Source: Paraglaciecola sp. MB-3u-78
Lineage (GTDB): Bacteria; Pseudomonadota; Gammaproteobacteria; Enterobacterales; Alteromonadaceae
Reading direction: 5' to 3'
Assembly: GCF_002835935.1 (NCBI RefSeq)
Contig: NZ_PJCF01000006.1
Coordinates: forward strand, 186,001 to 250,000
DNA length: 64,000 bases
Made by a program: the position numbers and the translations under genes. Position 1 is the stretch's first letter, and the number at the start of each line of letters is the position of its first letter. Below are positions 29,639 through 37,938 of the stretch, one piece after another. The notes below the pieces were generated by a model, which had not been told where the DNA came from, searched no databases, and was given only the letters and a program-made list of their open reading frames with translations.

Positions 29639-30845
29639 TTATAAAGCCAGAAAATCCGGCGGTGAACTGGCTACAGGAGTACTAGAGGCGCCTGATGCTT
29701 CAACTGTGGCTCAAATTTTAACTGGACGTAGCTTTATCCCCATAGAGATCATCGAAAATAGCCAAGAACAGATCAATGAAATTTCACAAATTTCGTTTTT
29801 TACACCCAAAATCACTCTCGATGACTTGGTGATATTTTCTCGGCAAATGTATTCTTTAGCCAAGTCTGGGATCCCAATTTTACGTGCGGTGAGAGGATTA
29901 GCTGATACAACAAATTCCAAACGTATGGCTGTGGCTCTGGATGATGTAGCAGATCAACTTGAACGGGGACGCACCTTATCTTCAGCCTTAAATAAACACC
30001 ACAATGTGTTTGGCCGATTATTTGTGAGCATTGTGCATGTAGGTGAAAATACAGGTAAGTTAGATGACGCCTTTTTACAGTTATCATTTTACCTAGAACG
30101 CGACCAAGAAACCCGAAAGCAAATTAAAGCGGCAACGCGTTATCCTATGTTTGTGATAATTGCCATTGTAATCGCTATGGTGATCATGAATATCGTGGTC
30201 ATTCCTATTTTTGCTGATATGTTTTTATCTTTTGGTGCCGAGTTGCCGCTGATGACACGTATATTGCTGGCCACCTCTGACTTTTTCATTACTAAATGGG
30301 CATATTTATTAATGGCCATTGCCCTTACAATTTTCATAATAGTGAGATATTTGCGCACCCAAGATGGCCGTTATAAATGGGACAGAACCAAATTAAAATT
30401 ACCTGTAGTCGGCAGTATTTTTGAACGTACTTTATTAGGTCGATTTGCTCGTAGCTTTTCCATGATGTTGGCCTCTGGGGTGCCATTAACCTCGGCCCTT
30501 AATTTGGTAGCAGATGCCGTCAACAACGCCTTTATGGCCGAGCGTATTTTGAGTATGCGCAAAAATATCGAAAAAGGTGAAAACTTGTCTAGAGTAGCCA
30601 GCAGCAGTAAATTATTCACGCCTTTAGTTTTACAAATGATCAATGTGGGTGAAGAAACAGGACGAGTCGACGAGTTATTAGCCGAGGTTGCTGAGTTCTA
30701 TGAGCGAGAAGTCGACTACGACTTAAAAGGCCTCACCGCAAAAATTGAACCTATTTTAATAAGTATTGTGGCAGGCATGGTATTAATATTGGCCTTAGGC
30801 ATTTTCACCCCGATGTGGAATATGATGGGAGCTATAAAAGGCTAA
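29625..30845 (+). CDS. mshG: MSHA inner-membrane platform protein MshG (PilC-like)
   Basis: 406-residue polytopic protein with two GspF/PilC domains. The first has FSRQMYSLAKSGIPILRAVR; the second has RFARSFSMMLASGVPLTSAL. Hydrophobic spans lie near residues 170-195, 222-242 and 377-400. It is the platform moved by the MshE motor. The start is a GTG at 29625 with a perfect GGAGG (29615-29619) five bases upstream, and it yields the family N-terminus MAQFSYKARKSGG. Confidence 0.94.
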   Translation: MAQFSYKARKSGGELATGVLEAPDASTVAQILTGRSFIPIEIIENSQEQINEISQISFFTPKITLDDLVIFSRQMYSLAKSGIPILRAVRGLADTTNSKRMAVALDDVADQLERGRTLSSALNKHHNVFGRLFVSIVHVGENTGKLDDAFLQLSFYLERDQETRKQIKAATRYPMFVIIAIVIAMVIMNIVVIPIFADMFLSFGAELPLMTRILLATSDFFITKWAYLLMAIALTIFIIVRYLRTQDGRYKWDRTKLKLPVVGSIFERTLLGRFARSFSMMLASGVPLTSALNLVADAVNNAFMAERILSMRKNIEKGENLSRVASSSKLFTPLVLQMINVGEETGRVDELLAEVAEFYEREVDYDLKGLTAKIEPILISIVAGMVLILALGIFTPMWNMMGAIKG

Positions 30846-30849
30846 CTTG

Positions 30850-31380
30850 ATGAAAAGAAACCAAGCAGCAGACGAGCGCAGTCGTAGTCTATTTATCAAC
30901 ATCACAGTCGTCATGGTATTTGTGGGATTAATGGTGGCTTTTATTGTGTACTTAAATGATGGCTCCACCAATCTCAGGCGTATAGCATTAGAAAATTTAG
31001 CCGATCAATTTTCCACCAGCGTGAGTAATTCACACTGGCAGTGGCAAGGTGAAGGGCGGCCGCAGATTGTCATGTTGATCACTTATTCAAATAAATTAGG
31101 CAAAAACAACACTCTAGTAGAAACAGCAAGAAAACCTATTTTCATGAGCCACCTAGGCTGGCCAAAAGCCGAACCAACCTCAGAAGGTTGTGCAGAAATA
31201 TGGGATATGGTGTTAAATATTCCTATGGACATAGATGGTTTTAAGGTATTTGCTGAATATTATGATGGGCTAAAACTCACCAATAAAGCACTTGACTCTG
31301 TTTGCCGATATCGTTTATCCACTGGTCCATACTTTGAATACAAAGTATTTTTGGGTCAGGTATTAAAGGTAAAAAAATGA
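30850..31380 (+). CDS. mshF: MSHA biogenesis protein MshF
   Basis: 176-residue membrane protein found in MSHA loci between mshG and mshB. One transmembrane span (residues about 14-36: FINITVVMVFVGLMVAFIVYL) is followed by a region with SNSHWQWQGEGRP and FMSHLGWPKAE. The precise role is not known. ATG 30850 is preferred over the TTG three bases upstream. It overlaps the longest possible mshB reading, but the chosen mshB start is 50 bp downstream. Confidence 0.85.
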   Translation: MKRNQAADERSRSLFINITVVMVFVGLMVAFIVYLNDGSTNLRRIALENLADQFSTSVSNSHWQWQGEGRPQIVMLITYSNKLGKNNTLVETARKPIFMSHLGWPKAEPTSEGCAEIWDMVLNIPMDIDGFKVFAEYYDGLKLTNKALDSVCRYRLSTGPYFEYKVFLGQVLKVKK

Positions 31381-31430
31381 CTTTCTTAGTTAAAAAGATC
31401 ACAAGTAAAAAACCTTGTAGGAGCACCACC

Positions 31431-32087
31431 ATGAGCGATAGAAACGGTATAGTTGTAAAAAACAAGCAGCACAAAACAATCCAATCTAGTCACACTAAAA
31501 ATATGGCTTCGGGTTTTACCCTAATTGAACTGGTCATTGTAGTGGTTATTTTAGGCTTATTAGCAGCGACCGCTTTACCAAGATTGCTGGATGTTACGGC
31601 GGATGCAGAAGATGCCACCGTCGATGGTGTCGCTGGAGGTTATGCCACCGGTGTTGGGCTAGTACGAGCAAAATGGGAGTTGGAAGGGCGACCCAAAGAA
31701 AATAATGGTACTAATTTAACCTTTGTCACCATTGAAAGCATTGAAGTAGGCATTGATCAAGATACAGGTTATCCCACGGGTCAATTAAATACCGACAACA
31801 GCAGTGAAGATGACCAAATGAGCACCTTAGACTGCGAGAGTATTTTCAACTTAATCATGCAAAGTGCTCCGACTATATCCTCTGATTGGAACGATCTCCC
31901 ATTTGAAGATTACCGGTATTTTACCAACGTTAGGACAGGTGTAGGTTCGGGCGGTAATGATGTATGTTATTACTATCTCACTCAAACCGTTAAAAATCGT
32001 ACCACAGAGCCAACGGATAACTTAGCCGGCAATGGTTTTATCTACGACCCAAGGATTGGCCAAGTCATAGTGTTTAGTAATAATTAA
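31431..32087 (+). CDS. mshB: MSHA minor pilin MshB
   Basis: 218-residue type IV prepilin. The cleavage motif SGFTLIELVIVVVILG follows a leader that is long for this family (about 27 residues). The ATG at 31431 is chosen because AGGAG (31419-31423) lies at ideal spacing; the later ATG at 31503 would give a short leader but lacks a ribosome site. The C-terminal half has a Cys pair (LDCESIFNL and NDVCYYYL). MshB is a minor subunit thought to prime assembly. A 384-bp gap with a palindromic element separates it from mshA. Confidence 0.87.
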   Translation: MSDRNGIVVKNKQHKTIQSSHTKNMASGFTLIELVIVVVILGLLAATALPRLLDVTADAEDATVDGVAGGYATGVGLVRAKWELEGRPKENNGTNLTFVTIESIEVGIDQDTGYPTGQLNTDNSSEDDQMSTLDCESIFNLIMQSAPTISSDWNDLPFEDYRYFTNVRTGVGSGGNDVCYYYLTQTVKNRTTEPTDNLAGNGFIYDPRIGQVIVFSNN

Positions 32088-32122
32088 AAGCAGCTAAAGG
32101 ATAAAAAGCAGCTGCGAGTTTC

Positions 32123-32322
32123 TAGCTACGAGCCGCGAGCTAAAAGATAAGAACAAAGAATTTGAACCACGGAGAACACCGGGTGCCGCGCGCAGAGAGC
32201 ACAGAGGGAAAAACAATGAATTGTGAAATCTGTTCCTCTGTGTAGCGATGCGGTCGGCGCTCTTTTTCCTCTGTGGTGAATCGCTCTTATCTTTTAGGTT
32301 TTAGCTCGTAGCTCATAGCTCA
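32123..32322. repeat. Large imperfect palindromic element in the mshB-mshA gap
   Basis: Outer arms share TAGCTACGAGC/GAGCTAAAA and AAAAGATAAGA (left 32123-32152, right 32283-32322 inverted). The inner arms are CACAGAGG (32200-32207) and CCTCTGTG (32235-32242), around the centre ACAATGAATTGT. The ACCACGGAGAACAC..GAGCACAGAGG wording recurs at 50111-50157 and 53490-53530. It has no coding capacity. It may be a non-autonomous mobile repeat that folds as RNA between the minor and major pilin genes. Confidence 0.65.
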
Positions 32323-32347
32323 AAAAGCATACAAAGGTATGAATAAA

Positions 32348-32379
32348 GATATCAATAGATTAAGATATCAAGATATAAT
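32348..32379 (+). promoter_or_regulatory. Candidate mshA promoter with GATATCAA repeats
   Basis: Two direct copies of GATATCAA start at 32348 and 32364, 16 bp apart, and a perfect TATAAT lies at 32374-32379, 93 bp before mshA. A separate promoter for the abundant major pilin is expected. No strong -35 box is visible, which would suit an activator-dependent promoter. This is inferred from position. Confidence 0.4.
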
Positions 32380-32471
32380 ATAAGTAATCAACATTACTCG
32401 ATGTTTTGATGGTATAAAACATTTAATAAATTCAGTGACTTAGTTCAAAAGCAACCTTTTTGAGGATAAAC

Positions 32472-33014
32472 ATGCAACAACAACGTGGTTTTACATTAAT
32501 AGAATTAATTATCGTGATCGTAATCTTAGGTATTTTGGCTGTGACCGCCGCACCTAAATTTATTGATATTCAGGGTGATGCGACGGCTTCTACTTTACAA
32601 GGTGTAAAGGCTGCGCTGCAAGGTGGGTCACAACTTATCTATGCTAAATCTGCGGTTGCAGGCGAACAAAAAACCGCTGCAGCTGGCGACGCAACTTCTC
32701 AGGTATCGGTAGGTGGTATAACAGTTGAAACAGATTTTGGTTACCCAGATGCACATACAACAGATGTAGCTTCTCTGTCAGGTTGGGTTGACATCAACTC
32801 GACAGAGTTCACTGTTATTGCGGGCGCGGCTGGAGTCACAGCTGCAGCTGCTGCATTGCCTGGAGGAGGAACTTTTGCCATTATCCCGTTTGGTCAAACA
32901 ACAGTGGACTACACTAAAACTGGAGAAGAAGATATAAGTTGTCATGTTCTATACACAGAGTCTTCAGGTGTGAACACCTCACCATCAGTAACCGCAGTCA
33001 CTGGCGGCTGTTAA
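32472..33014 (+). CDS. mshA: MSHA major pilin MshA
   Basis: 180-residue type IVa prepilin forming the pilus shaft. The short leader MQQQRG is cut before [14 protein letters not shown], with the conserved Glu5 of the mature protein. Two cysteines near the end (ISCHVLY and TGGC) form the usual D-region disulfide. The ATG at 32472 has a GAGGA site at good spacing; an in-frame TTG four codons upstream is not needed. The middle is rich in Ala and Gly. It is followed by a hairpin that may partly end transcription. Confidence 0.95.
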   Translation: MQQQRGFTLIELIIVIVILGILAVTAAPKFIDIQGDATASTLQGVKAALQGGSQLIYAKSAVAGEQKTAAAGDATSQVSVGGITVETDFGYPDAHTTDVASLSGWVDINSTEFTVIAGAAGVTAAAAALPGGGTFAIIPFGQTTVDYTKTGEEDISCHVLYTESSGVNTSPSVTAVTGGC

Positions 33015-33033
33015 CCCGTTAGGTTTAAATTAC

Positions 33034-33064
33034 AGAACAGGGAGCAAAAGCTTCCTGTTCTATT
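33034..33064 (+). terminator. Hairpin after mshA, possible attenuator
   Basis: Twelve-bp stem AGAACAGGGAGC/GCTTCCTGTTCT with an AAAA loop and one G-T pair, followed by the weak tail ATTT. It lies 20 bp after mshA and before mshC. It could limit read-through or stabilise the mshA mRNA, raising major over minor pilin levels (inference). Confidence 0.6.
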
Positions 33065-33104
33065 TAGACAATCTCATAATGAGTCATATCACGCGAAAGT
33101 CGGC

Positions 33105-33665
33105 ATGATGTTAAATAGCCAATGTTTCTCACTCAGACTTAAAGGCTTTACTCTAATAGAGCTGGTAATAGTGATTATTTTGATCAGTATTTTGAGTGTT
33201 ACTGTTTTCAGCCGTTTTTCTGGCACCTCTGGTTTCTCGGAATACACTTACCAAGCAAGATTAATATCCACCCTACGTAATATGCAAACTCGTGCGATGC
33301 ACGACACACGGGATGAATACTGCTTTCAAATCAACTTTGATAGCGTTGCCCCAGCCTTTGGTCCACCGACCCTTAGTTATACGATGGGTTCCTCTGCTGA
33401 TACCTGTCAAATTAGTATTGACTTTACCAATGCCGATTACCTGACCACCAGCGCTTCTGAAATGACAGCTGCTGAAGTTAGCCTGTCAACGCTTTCCAGT
33501 TCAACACCACCCGGTTTTAGTTTCATCGCTTTTAATAGCTTAGGGCAACCTATTACTGCGACTGGGGATCTCACTTGTAGCTCTCAATGTAAAATCATCC
33601 TAACAGGTGAGTCTGCGGTATCGGTATGTATTGAGCCACAAGGCTATATTCATGCTTGCGAATAA
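33105..33665 (+). CDS. mshC: MSHA minor pilin MshC
   Basis: 186-residue prepilin with leader ending KG before FTLIELVIVIILISILSV. Two Cys-containing stretches (DEYCFQINFD and ADTCQISID) and a C-terminal pair (TCSSQC; CIEPQGYIHAC) suggest disulfides. Two adjacent ATGs (33105, 33108) can start it, neither with a strong ribosome site. It belongs to the minor pilin set mshC-D-O-P that primes the fibre tip. It overlaps mshD by 14 bp. Confidence 0.88.
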   Translation: MMLNSQCFSLRLKGFTLIELVIVIILISILSVTVFSRFSGTSGFSEYTYQARLISTLRNMQTRAMHDTRDEYCFQINFDSVAPAFGPPTLSYTMGSSADTCQISIDFTNADYLTTSASEMTAAEVSLSTLSSSTPPGFSFIAFNSLGQPITATGDLTCSSQCKIILTGESAVSVCIEPQGYIHACE

Positions 33666-34194
33666 AGCATCGGGTTTTACCTTAATCGAACTGGTGATTG
33701 GCATAGTGGTATTTTCTATTGCCTTAGTATTGTTTACCTCGTTAATTGTGCCCCAAGCAATACGCAGTGTTGATCCTATATTTCAAGTGCGCGCGTCTGA
33801 GTTAGGCCAAGCCCTGATGAATGAAATTGTCAGCAAGTCTTTTGATGAAAAATCTGATCGTACTGGCGGTGCAACCCCTTGTGATGCAACCTGCATTGGC
33901 AGTATAAATTTAGGTCCTGATGACGGTGAAAGCCGCACTAGTTATAATGATGTAGACGATTATCATGGCCTGAATGTGTCTAACGGTGATATAAAAAATA
34001 GTTTAAATGAAACCACGGTGTTAAATGGCAGCAATTTATATCAAGGGTTTAATGTGAAGGTGAGTGTTGTTTACGACGAAGGTATGGACGGCACAGCAGA
34101 TAATGTGGTGGGTAACGCCAAGCTAATTACCGTAACAGTCACAACACCCAACGATGAAGAAATTATATTTGCATCGTTTCGGAGTAACTACTGA
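33652..34194 (+). CDS. mshD: MSHA minor pilin MshD
   Basis: 180-residue prepilin: leader MLANKASG, then FTLIELVIGIVVFSIALVLF. TPCDATCIG holds a Cys pair. The start at 33652 is chosen because it gives a normal-length leader; a 15-codon longer reading lies inside mshC. It overlaps mshC by 14 bp and mshO by 1-3 bp (TGATG), suggesting translational coupling. Confidence 0.88.
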   Translation: MLANKASGFTLIELVIGIVVFSIALVLFTSLIVPQAIRSVDPIFQVRASELGQALMNEIVSKSFDEKSDRTGGATPCDATCIGSINLGPDDGESRTSYNDVDDYHGLNVSNGDIKNSLNETTVLNGSNLYQGFNVKVSVVYDEGMDGTADNVVGNAKLITVTVTTPNDEEIIFASFRSNY

Positions 34195-35039
34195 TGGTCA
34201 GGATTACCAAGGCAACAGCAAAAGGCTTTACCCTTGTTGAACTGGTAACTGTGATCATAGTGTTAGGTGTGGTGTCGGTGGGTATATCAGGTTTTATCCG
34301 CACCGGTGTACAAATTTATGCTGATGTTACTGAGCGTGATCAGCTCTTGGGCGATAGTCGTTTTGTGGTAGAACGCATCCATCGAGAATTACGCATAGCG
34401 ATCCCCAACAGCTCACGGGTTAAGGCCAATAATGCCGGTAATATTCAGTGTCTCGAGTTTGTGCCTGCAGCATGGGTCAGTTTCTATACCAGCTTATCTG
34501 TTCTACCAGCCTTAACAACTAGGGCCAATATTGTAGAGTTTGCAAACAATGCTGCCAATTTCAGTTTAGAAGTGAATGATTTTGCAATTGTTTACCCCAC
34601 ATCAAACCTCGATGTCTATGACTTAAACAACAATAAACGCAAAGTCATCACTGCTTGCACGGTGAATGATAATGACGATTGCAACCAAAATGTTGACCCT
34701 AATGGTATTGCTGAATTAACCGTTAGCGGTGCCTTTGAAGACCACTCTCCAGCGTCACGTTTATACATTGCCAGTACAGCCGTGAGTTATTGCGCCCATT
34801 CAAGTGGTGAAATATATCGGATAGAAGACGCTATCAACACAACACAAACCGTTTATTCTTCTGGCACTTTAATGGCCGAAAATCTAAAAAATAATTTTTC
34901 ACAATCTAATGAAGCGCCTTTTAGAATATACGAAGCTACTTTAACCCGAAATGGCTTAGTGCATATTTTATTAGCCTTTGAACGAAACGAAGAGATTATT
35001 AACTATTCCAGCGAGGTACATATTCCTAATGTACCTTAA
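34194..35039 (+). CDS. mshO: MSHA minor pilin MshO (PilW-like)
   Basis: 281-residue prepilin with leader ending KG before FTLVELVTVIIVLGVVSVG. The size and the later part, with RFVVERIHRELRIAIPNSSR, match PilW/MshO-type large minor pilins. A GGAG site precedes the ATG, which overlaps the mshD stop. It likely sits near the pilus tip with MshP and MshQ. It overlaps mshP by 11 bp. Confidence 0.87.
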   Translation: MVRITKATAKGFTLVELVTVIIVLGVVSVGISGFIRTGVQIYADVTERDQLLGDSRFVVERIHRELRIAIPNSSRVKANNAGNIQCLEFVPAAWVSFYTSLSVLPALTTRANIVEFANNAANFSLEVNDFAIVYPTSNLDVYDLNNNKRKVITACTVNDNDDCNQNVDPNGIAELTVSGAFEDHSPASRLYIASTAVSYCAHSSGEIYRIEDAINTTQTVYSSGTLMAENLKNNFSQSNEAPFRIYEATLTRNGLVHILLAFERNEEIINYSSEVHIPNVP

Positions 35040-35469
35040 ACGAAAAGCACTAAATTTGGCTGCGTCACCACGTTATCAACACGGCAGTATGCTAGTCATA
35101 GCCTTATTCGTCATTATTGTTTTAGCCCTTTTAGGGCTTACCATGACTCGACTGTTGTCATCGACGTCAGAAACAATTATTCATGAAGTGCTGGGGCAAA
35201 GAGCCATAAACGCGGCCAGATCCGGAATAGAGTGTGCAGTGGCAGCTGAGGTTGGTGCAGGCTGCAGCAACCCTGCTTTCAAAGACCTTAGTGGTGTAGC
35301 CGGCTTAGAAAATTGTAATTACAGCGTAGCAGCAATGCCACCTAAGACCATTACAGACGGCGGCAGTACATTTACCTATTTGACATTTACTAGTACTGGG
35401 CAATGTACAGCAGGTAAAATAAACGTGACACGTATTGTGTATGTTGATGCGATGCTGGAAGAAGACTAA
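35029..35469 (+). CDS. mshP: MSHA biogenesis protein MshP (PilX-like)
   Basis: 146-residue protein with one N-terminal transmembrane segment (GSMLVIALFVIIVLALLGLT, residues about 18-37) in place of the FTLIE motif, as in PilX/MshP. AARSGIECAVAAEVGAGCS carries the first Cys residues. The ATG at 35029 overlaps the end of mshO by 11 bp and is used instead of a 17-codon longer reading. The stop overlaps the mshQ start by 1 bp (TAATG). Confidence 0.85.
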   Translation: MYLKRKALNLAASPRYQHGSMLVIALFVIIVLALLGLTMTRLLSSTSETIIHEVLGQRAINAARSGIECAVAAEVGAGCSNPAFKDLSGVAGLENCNYSVAAMPPKTITDGGSTFTYLTFTSTGQCTAGKINVTRIVYVDAMLEED

Positions 35470-36202
35470 TGAGAATTATTGTTTTCTTTTTGCTTTACCT
35501 GTTTAGCGTCAATCAGGTTATTGCCACGGGCCAATGTAGCGCAGTATTTCCTGATGGAGCTTCTACACACAGTGCTGGTGGTAGTGTCTCTTTCGGACAC
35601 AATGCTCAATTAATAGGTAGTAATAACAATCTACTCGCCACCACTACAATCAGCAAAAATGATGGTTCAACCAAAAACACGGCTGACTGCGTAGCAACAG
35701 GAGCGCCCTCAGATCCGGCCTCAAGTGTTAGTTTTGAGACCACAACAAGCACAGTAGATGTTGCCGTAGCGTTTAAGGGAGACGTGGTTGTAGGAAGTGG
35801 CAGTTTTTCTGACAATGAATTCAACGAAATCAATCCCGGCGGCTCTTCAAAAGCGAGTATTACCTTTTCAGATACTCACAGTATTTTTTTGTTAGCTTAG
35901 TTTTGGGCTGTAAATAAACCTAGTATCTACAAGCTGGCACCACCTATCAGAGCGACGAAGTTGCAGAGACTGATTTTGGCGATATCTGTGACTTATCTCC
36001 GCCTGTGGTGCTTGAGCCAATCTAAGATTATCGGTTTGATGCATGCAGCTACACTGGGATAGCCGGTGATGTTATTGATCAAACAGGTAATTATAATGGG
36101 GGCTCTAACGGCGTAACACCCAACAATGACTCAGCAATTATCAATAAAGCACTGGACCTAAGTACCAACAATACCAGTGATTGGGTTGGTGTACAACTGT
36201 CG
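35469..36202 (+). pseudogene. mshQ: Decayed and truncated mshQ
   Basis: The 5' end is intact (signal peptide ending VIATGQCSAVFPDGAS) but the frame closes at 35900 after 143 codons. MshQ proteins normally exceed 1,000 residues. Further coding sense remains: YQSDEVAETDFGDICDLSPP, a stop at 36023-36025, then DYRFDACSYTGIAGDVIDQT and NKALDLSTNNTSDWVGVQLS, an LamG-like part of MshQ. The IS element begins at about 36203 and the rest of the gene is gone. MshQ is the large last subunit of the locus and a proposed tip adhesin, so that function is probably lost. Confidence 0.8.
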
Positions 36203-37938
36203 TTCCGCACTTAAATTAACCATTAATTTTGGTCAATAAACAGACGATTTAAAGAATAATGAAAAAAAACTTGACGTAGATCTCAGATCTTGATCTATTA
36301 CTCTCTTTTGAGAGCTAGAATTATGTCCTCACCTTTTACTAAAACATTAGAACACCACGGTCTGGTTGCCGGTTTTTGCAAAGAAATCCGCTTAGCCCAA
36401 ATTATTGATCAAGCTCTTGGCGTCTCAGACAAGAGAAATATCAGCTTTGGACAGCTCTTTGTCGCCATGATTATCAATGGCCTGGGCTTTACTGGCCGTA
36501 CCCTGCATATGTACAGCGAATATTTCGAGGACAAACCTCTTGAGCGACTGATTGCACCCGGGATCGAGCCTGAGCATATCAACGATGATGCCCTAGGTCG
36601 CTGTCTGGATGCGCTGTATGAAAAAGGCGTTTCAGCCCTTTATCAAACCCTTGGTGAAGCCGTAGTTAAACACCTAGACTTGCCTTGTGACTCTGTTCAT
36701 CTCGACTCCACGAGTTTCCATTATGACGGCCAAGGTAGGCCAGCAGAGGATGAGTTCAACTGCATCCAGGTCGCCAAAGGCTACTCCAGAGAGCATCGAC
36801 CTGAGCTCAATCAGGTGATCTTAAATCTTATTTGCGAAAACCAGTCGGGCATTCCGGTATATATGAAGCCGTCCAGCGGCAACACTAATGATATGGAAGG
36901 TTTCAAAAAAATTGTTAAGTCTCATATCCAAAGCTTAAAAGCCGCACAAGCGAGCCGCTATCTGGTGGCCGATGCGGCGCTGTATGTCAAAGAAAGTATT
37001 GTTCATCTTGATGCAATCAATCAGTTGTTTATTACCCGTGTTCCTCAAACATTGAACGAGGCGAAAAGTTTAATCGCTCAAGCCCATCAACTGGACTTTG
37101 TTGATATAAGCGACGGTTATCAAGGCGTGTGGCACGAAACGAGCTATGGTGATGTGGCGCAAAAATGGTTGCTGGTATGCAGTGAGCAAGCCAGAAAACG
37201 TGAAGGCCATAATCTGGATAAGCGGATGCTCAAACAGTTTGAACAAGGCCGTAAGTCCTTCAAGAAATTGGGTCAACAGGAGTTTGCATGCCAAGAGGAT
37301 GCCAAACAAGCTTTAGCGCAGTGGGAAGTCAAACAGCCTTATCTGATGGTCGACAGCCAGATCAACAAGGTGCCTGTTTACGCGGGTGCAGGGCGCCCTT
37401 CCCAGGACAAACAGCCTAAACGTGAGTATTATCACATCACAGGGAGCCTCTATACTGGTCTTGCAAAACGACAGGATGCGTTGAAGCAGCTGGGCTTATT
37501 TATCATCGCTAGTAATGATTTAGCGGATGATTTAAGCATGGAAAAGATACTCAGTACCTACAAATCCCAGCAGTCCGTAGAAAAAGGCTTTCGATTCTTA
37601 AAGAGCCCCGACTTTTTAACCAGTGCTATTTACCTTAAAAAACCAGAGCGTATTGAAGCACTACTGATGGTGATGACCAGCTGCTTAATGGTTTACGCTT
37701 CGTTAGAACATCAAATACGTAAACAGTTAAAAGTCCAAAACCGTTACTTCCCAGACATGAAGAAGAAACCCAGTCAAAACCCCACCGCCCGTTGGGTATT
37801 TTCAGTGTTTTCAAGGGGTGACCCTCTTGAATATTGAGGGGAAAGAGTTAGTGGTAAACCTAAAAGAACGACAAAAAATAATCATTGATTGTCTGGGCAG
37901 TGAATACCAGCATATTTATTATTAAAAGTGGTGCGGAA
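36203..37938. mobile_element. IS1634-type insertion sequence, about 1.74 kb
   Basis: Inverted ends TTCCGCAC (36203-36210) and GTGCGGAA (37931-37938) bracket one transposase gene; beyond the 8 bp both ends are partly alike (ACTT..TTAA..TAA). The left flank is mshQ, the right flank a glycosylase gene lacking its 5' end. The outer bases (CTGTCG on the left, GATCGG on the right) show no evident target duplication, so the two flanks may not originally have been neighbours. Confidence 0.65.
36323..37837 (+). CDS. IS1634-type transposase, frameshifted near its end
   Basis: 504-residue DDE transposase of the IS4/IS1634 group, with a DUF4277-like N-terminus (residues about 1-100), first catalytic region CDSVHLDSTSFHYDG, second LVADAALYV, and the C-terminal YKSQQSVEKGFRFLKSP that carries the Glu. 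The frame ends FSVFSRGDPLEY. In the next frame the expected ending continues (CFQGVTLLNIEGKELVVNLK) to 37925. One extra T in a run near 37803 explains this. ATG 36323 fits the family start. The core residues remain, so activity is uncertain. Confidence 0.85.
   Translation: MSSPFTKTLEHHGLVAGFCKEIRLAQIIDQALGVSDKRNISFGQLFVAMIINGLGFTGRTLHMYSEYFEDKPLERLIAPGIEPEHINDDALGRCLDALYEKGVSALYQTLGEAVVKHLDLPCDSVHLDSTSFHYDGQGRPAEDEFNCIQVAKGYSREHRPELNQVILNLICENQSGIPVYMKPSSGNTNDMEGFKKIVKSHIQSLKAAQASRYLVADAALYVKESIVHLDAINQLFITRVPQTLNEAKSLIAQAHQLDFVDISDGYQGVWHETSYGDVAQKWLLVCSEQARKREGHNLDKRMLKQFEQGRKSFKKLGQQEFACQEDAKQALAQWEVKQPYLMVDSQINKVPVYAGAGRPSQDKQPKREYYHITGSLYTGLAKRQDALKQLGLFIIASNDLADDLSMEKILSTYKSQQSVEKGFRFLKSPDFLTSAIYLKKPERIEALLMVMTSCLMVYASLEHQIRKQLKVQNRYFPDMKKKPSQNPTARWVFSVFSRGDPLEY

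Noticed and set aside
32088-32471. CRISPR array in the repeat-rich mshB-mshA gap
   Set aside because: The repeats are inverted and nested rather than evenly spaced direct repeats with spacers.
33607-33651. Longer reading of mshD starting inside mshC
   Set aside because: It would give a 23-residue leader and a 59-bp overlap; the ATG at 33652 gives a normal prepilin leader.
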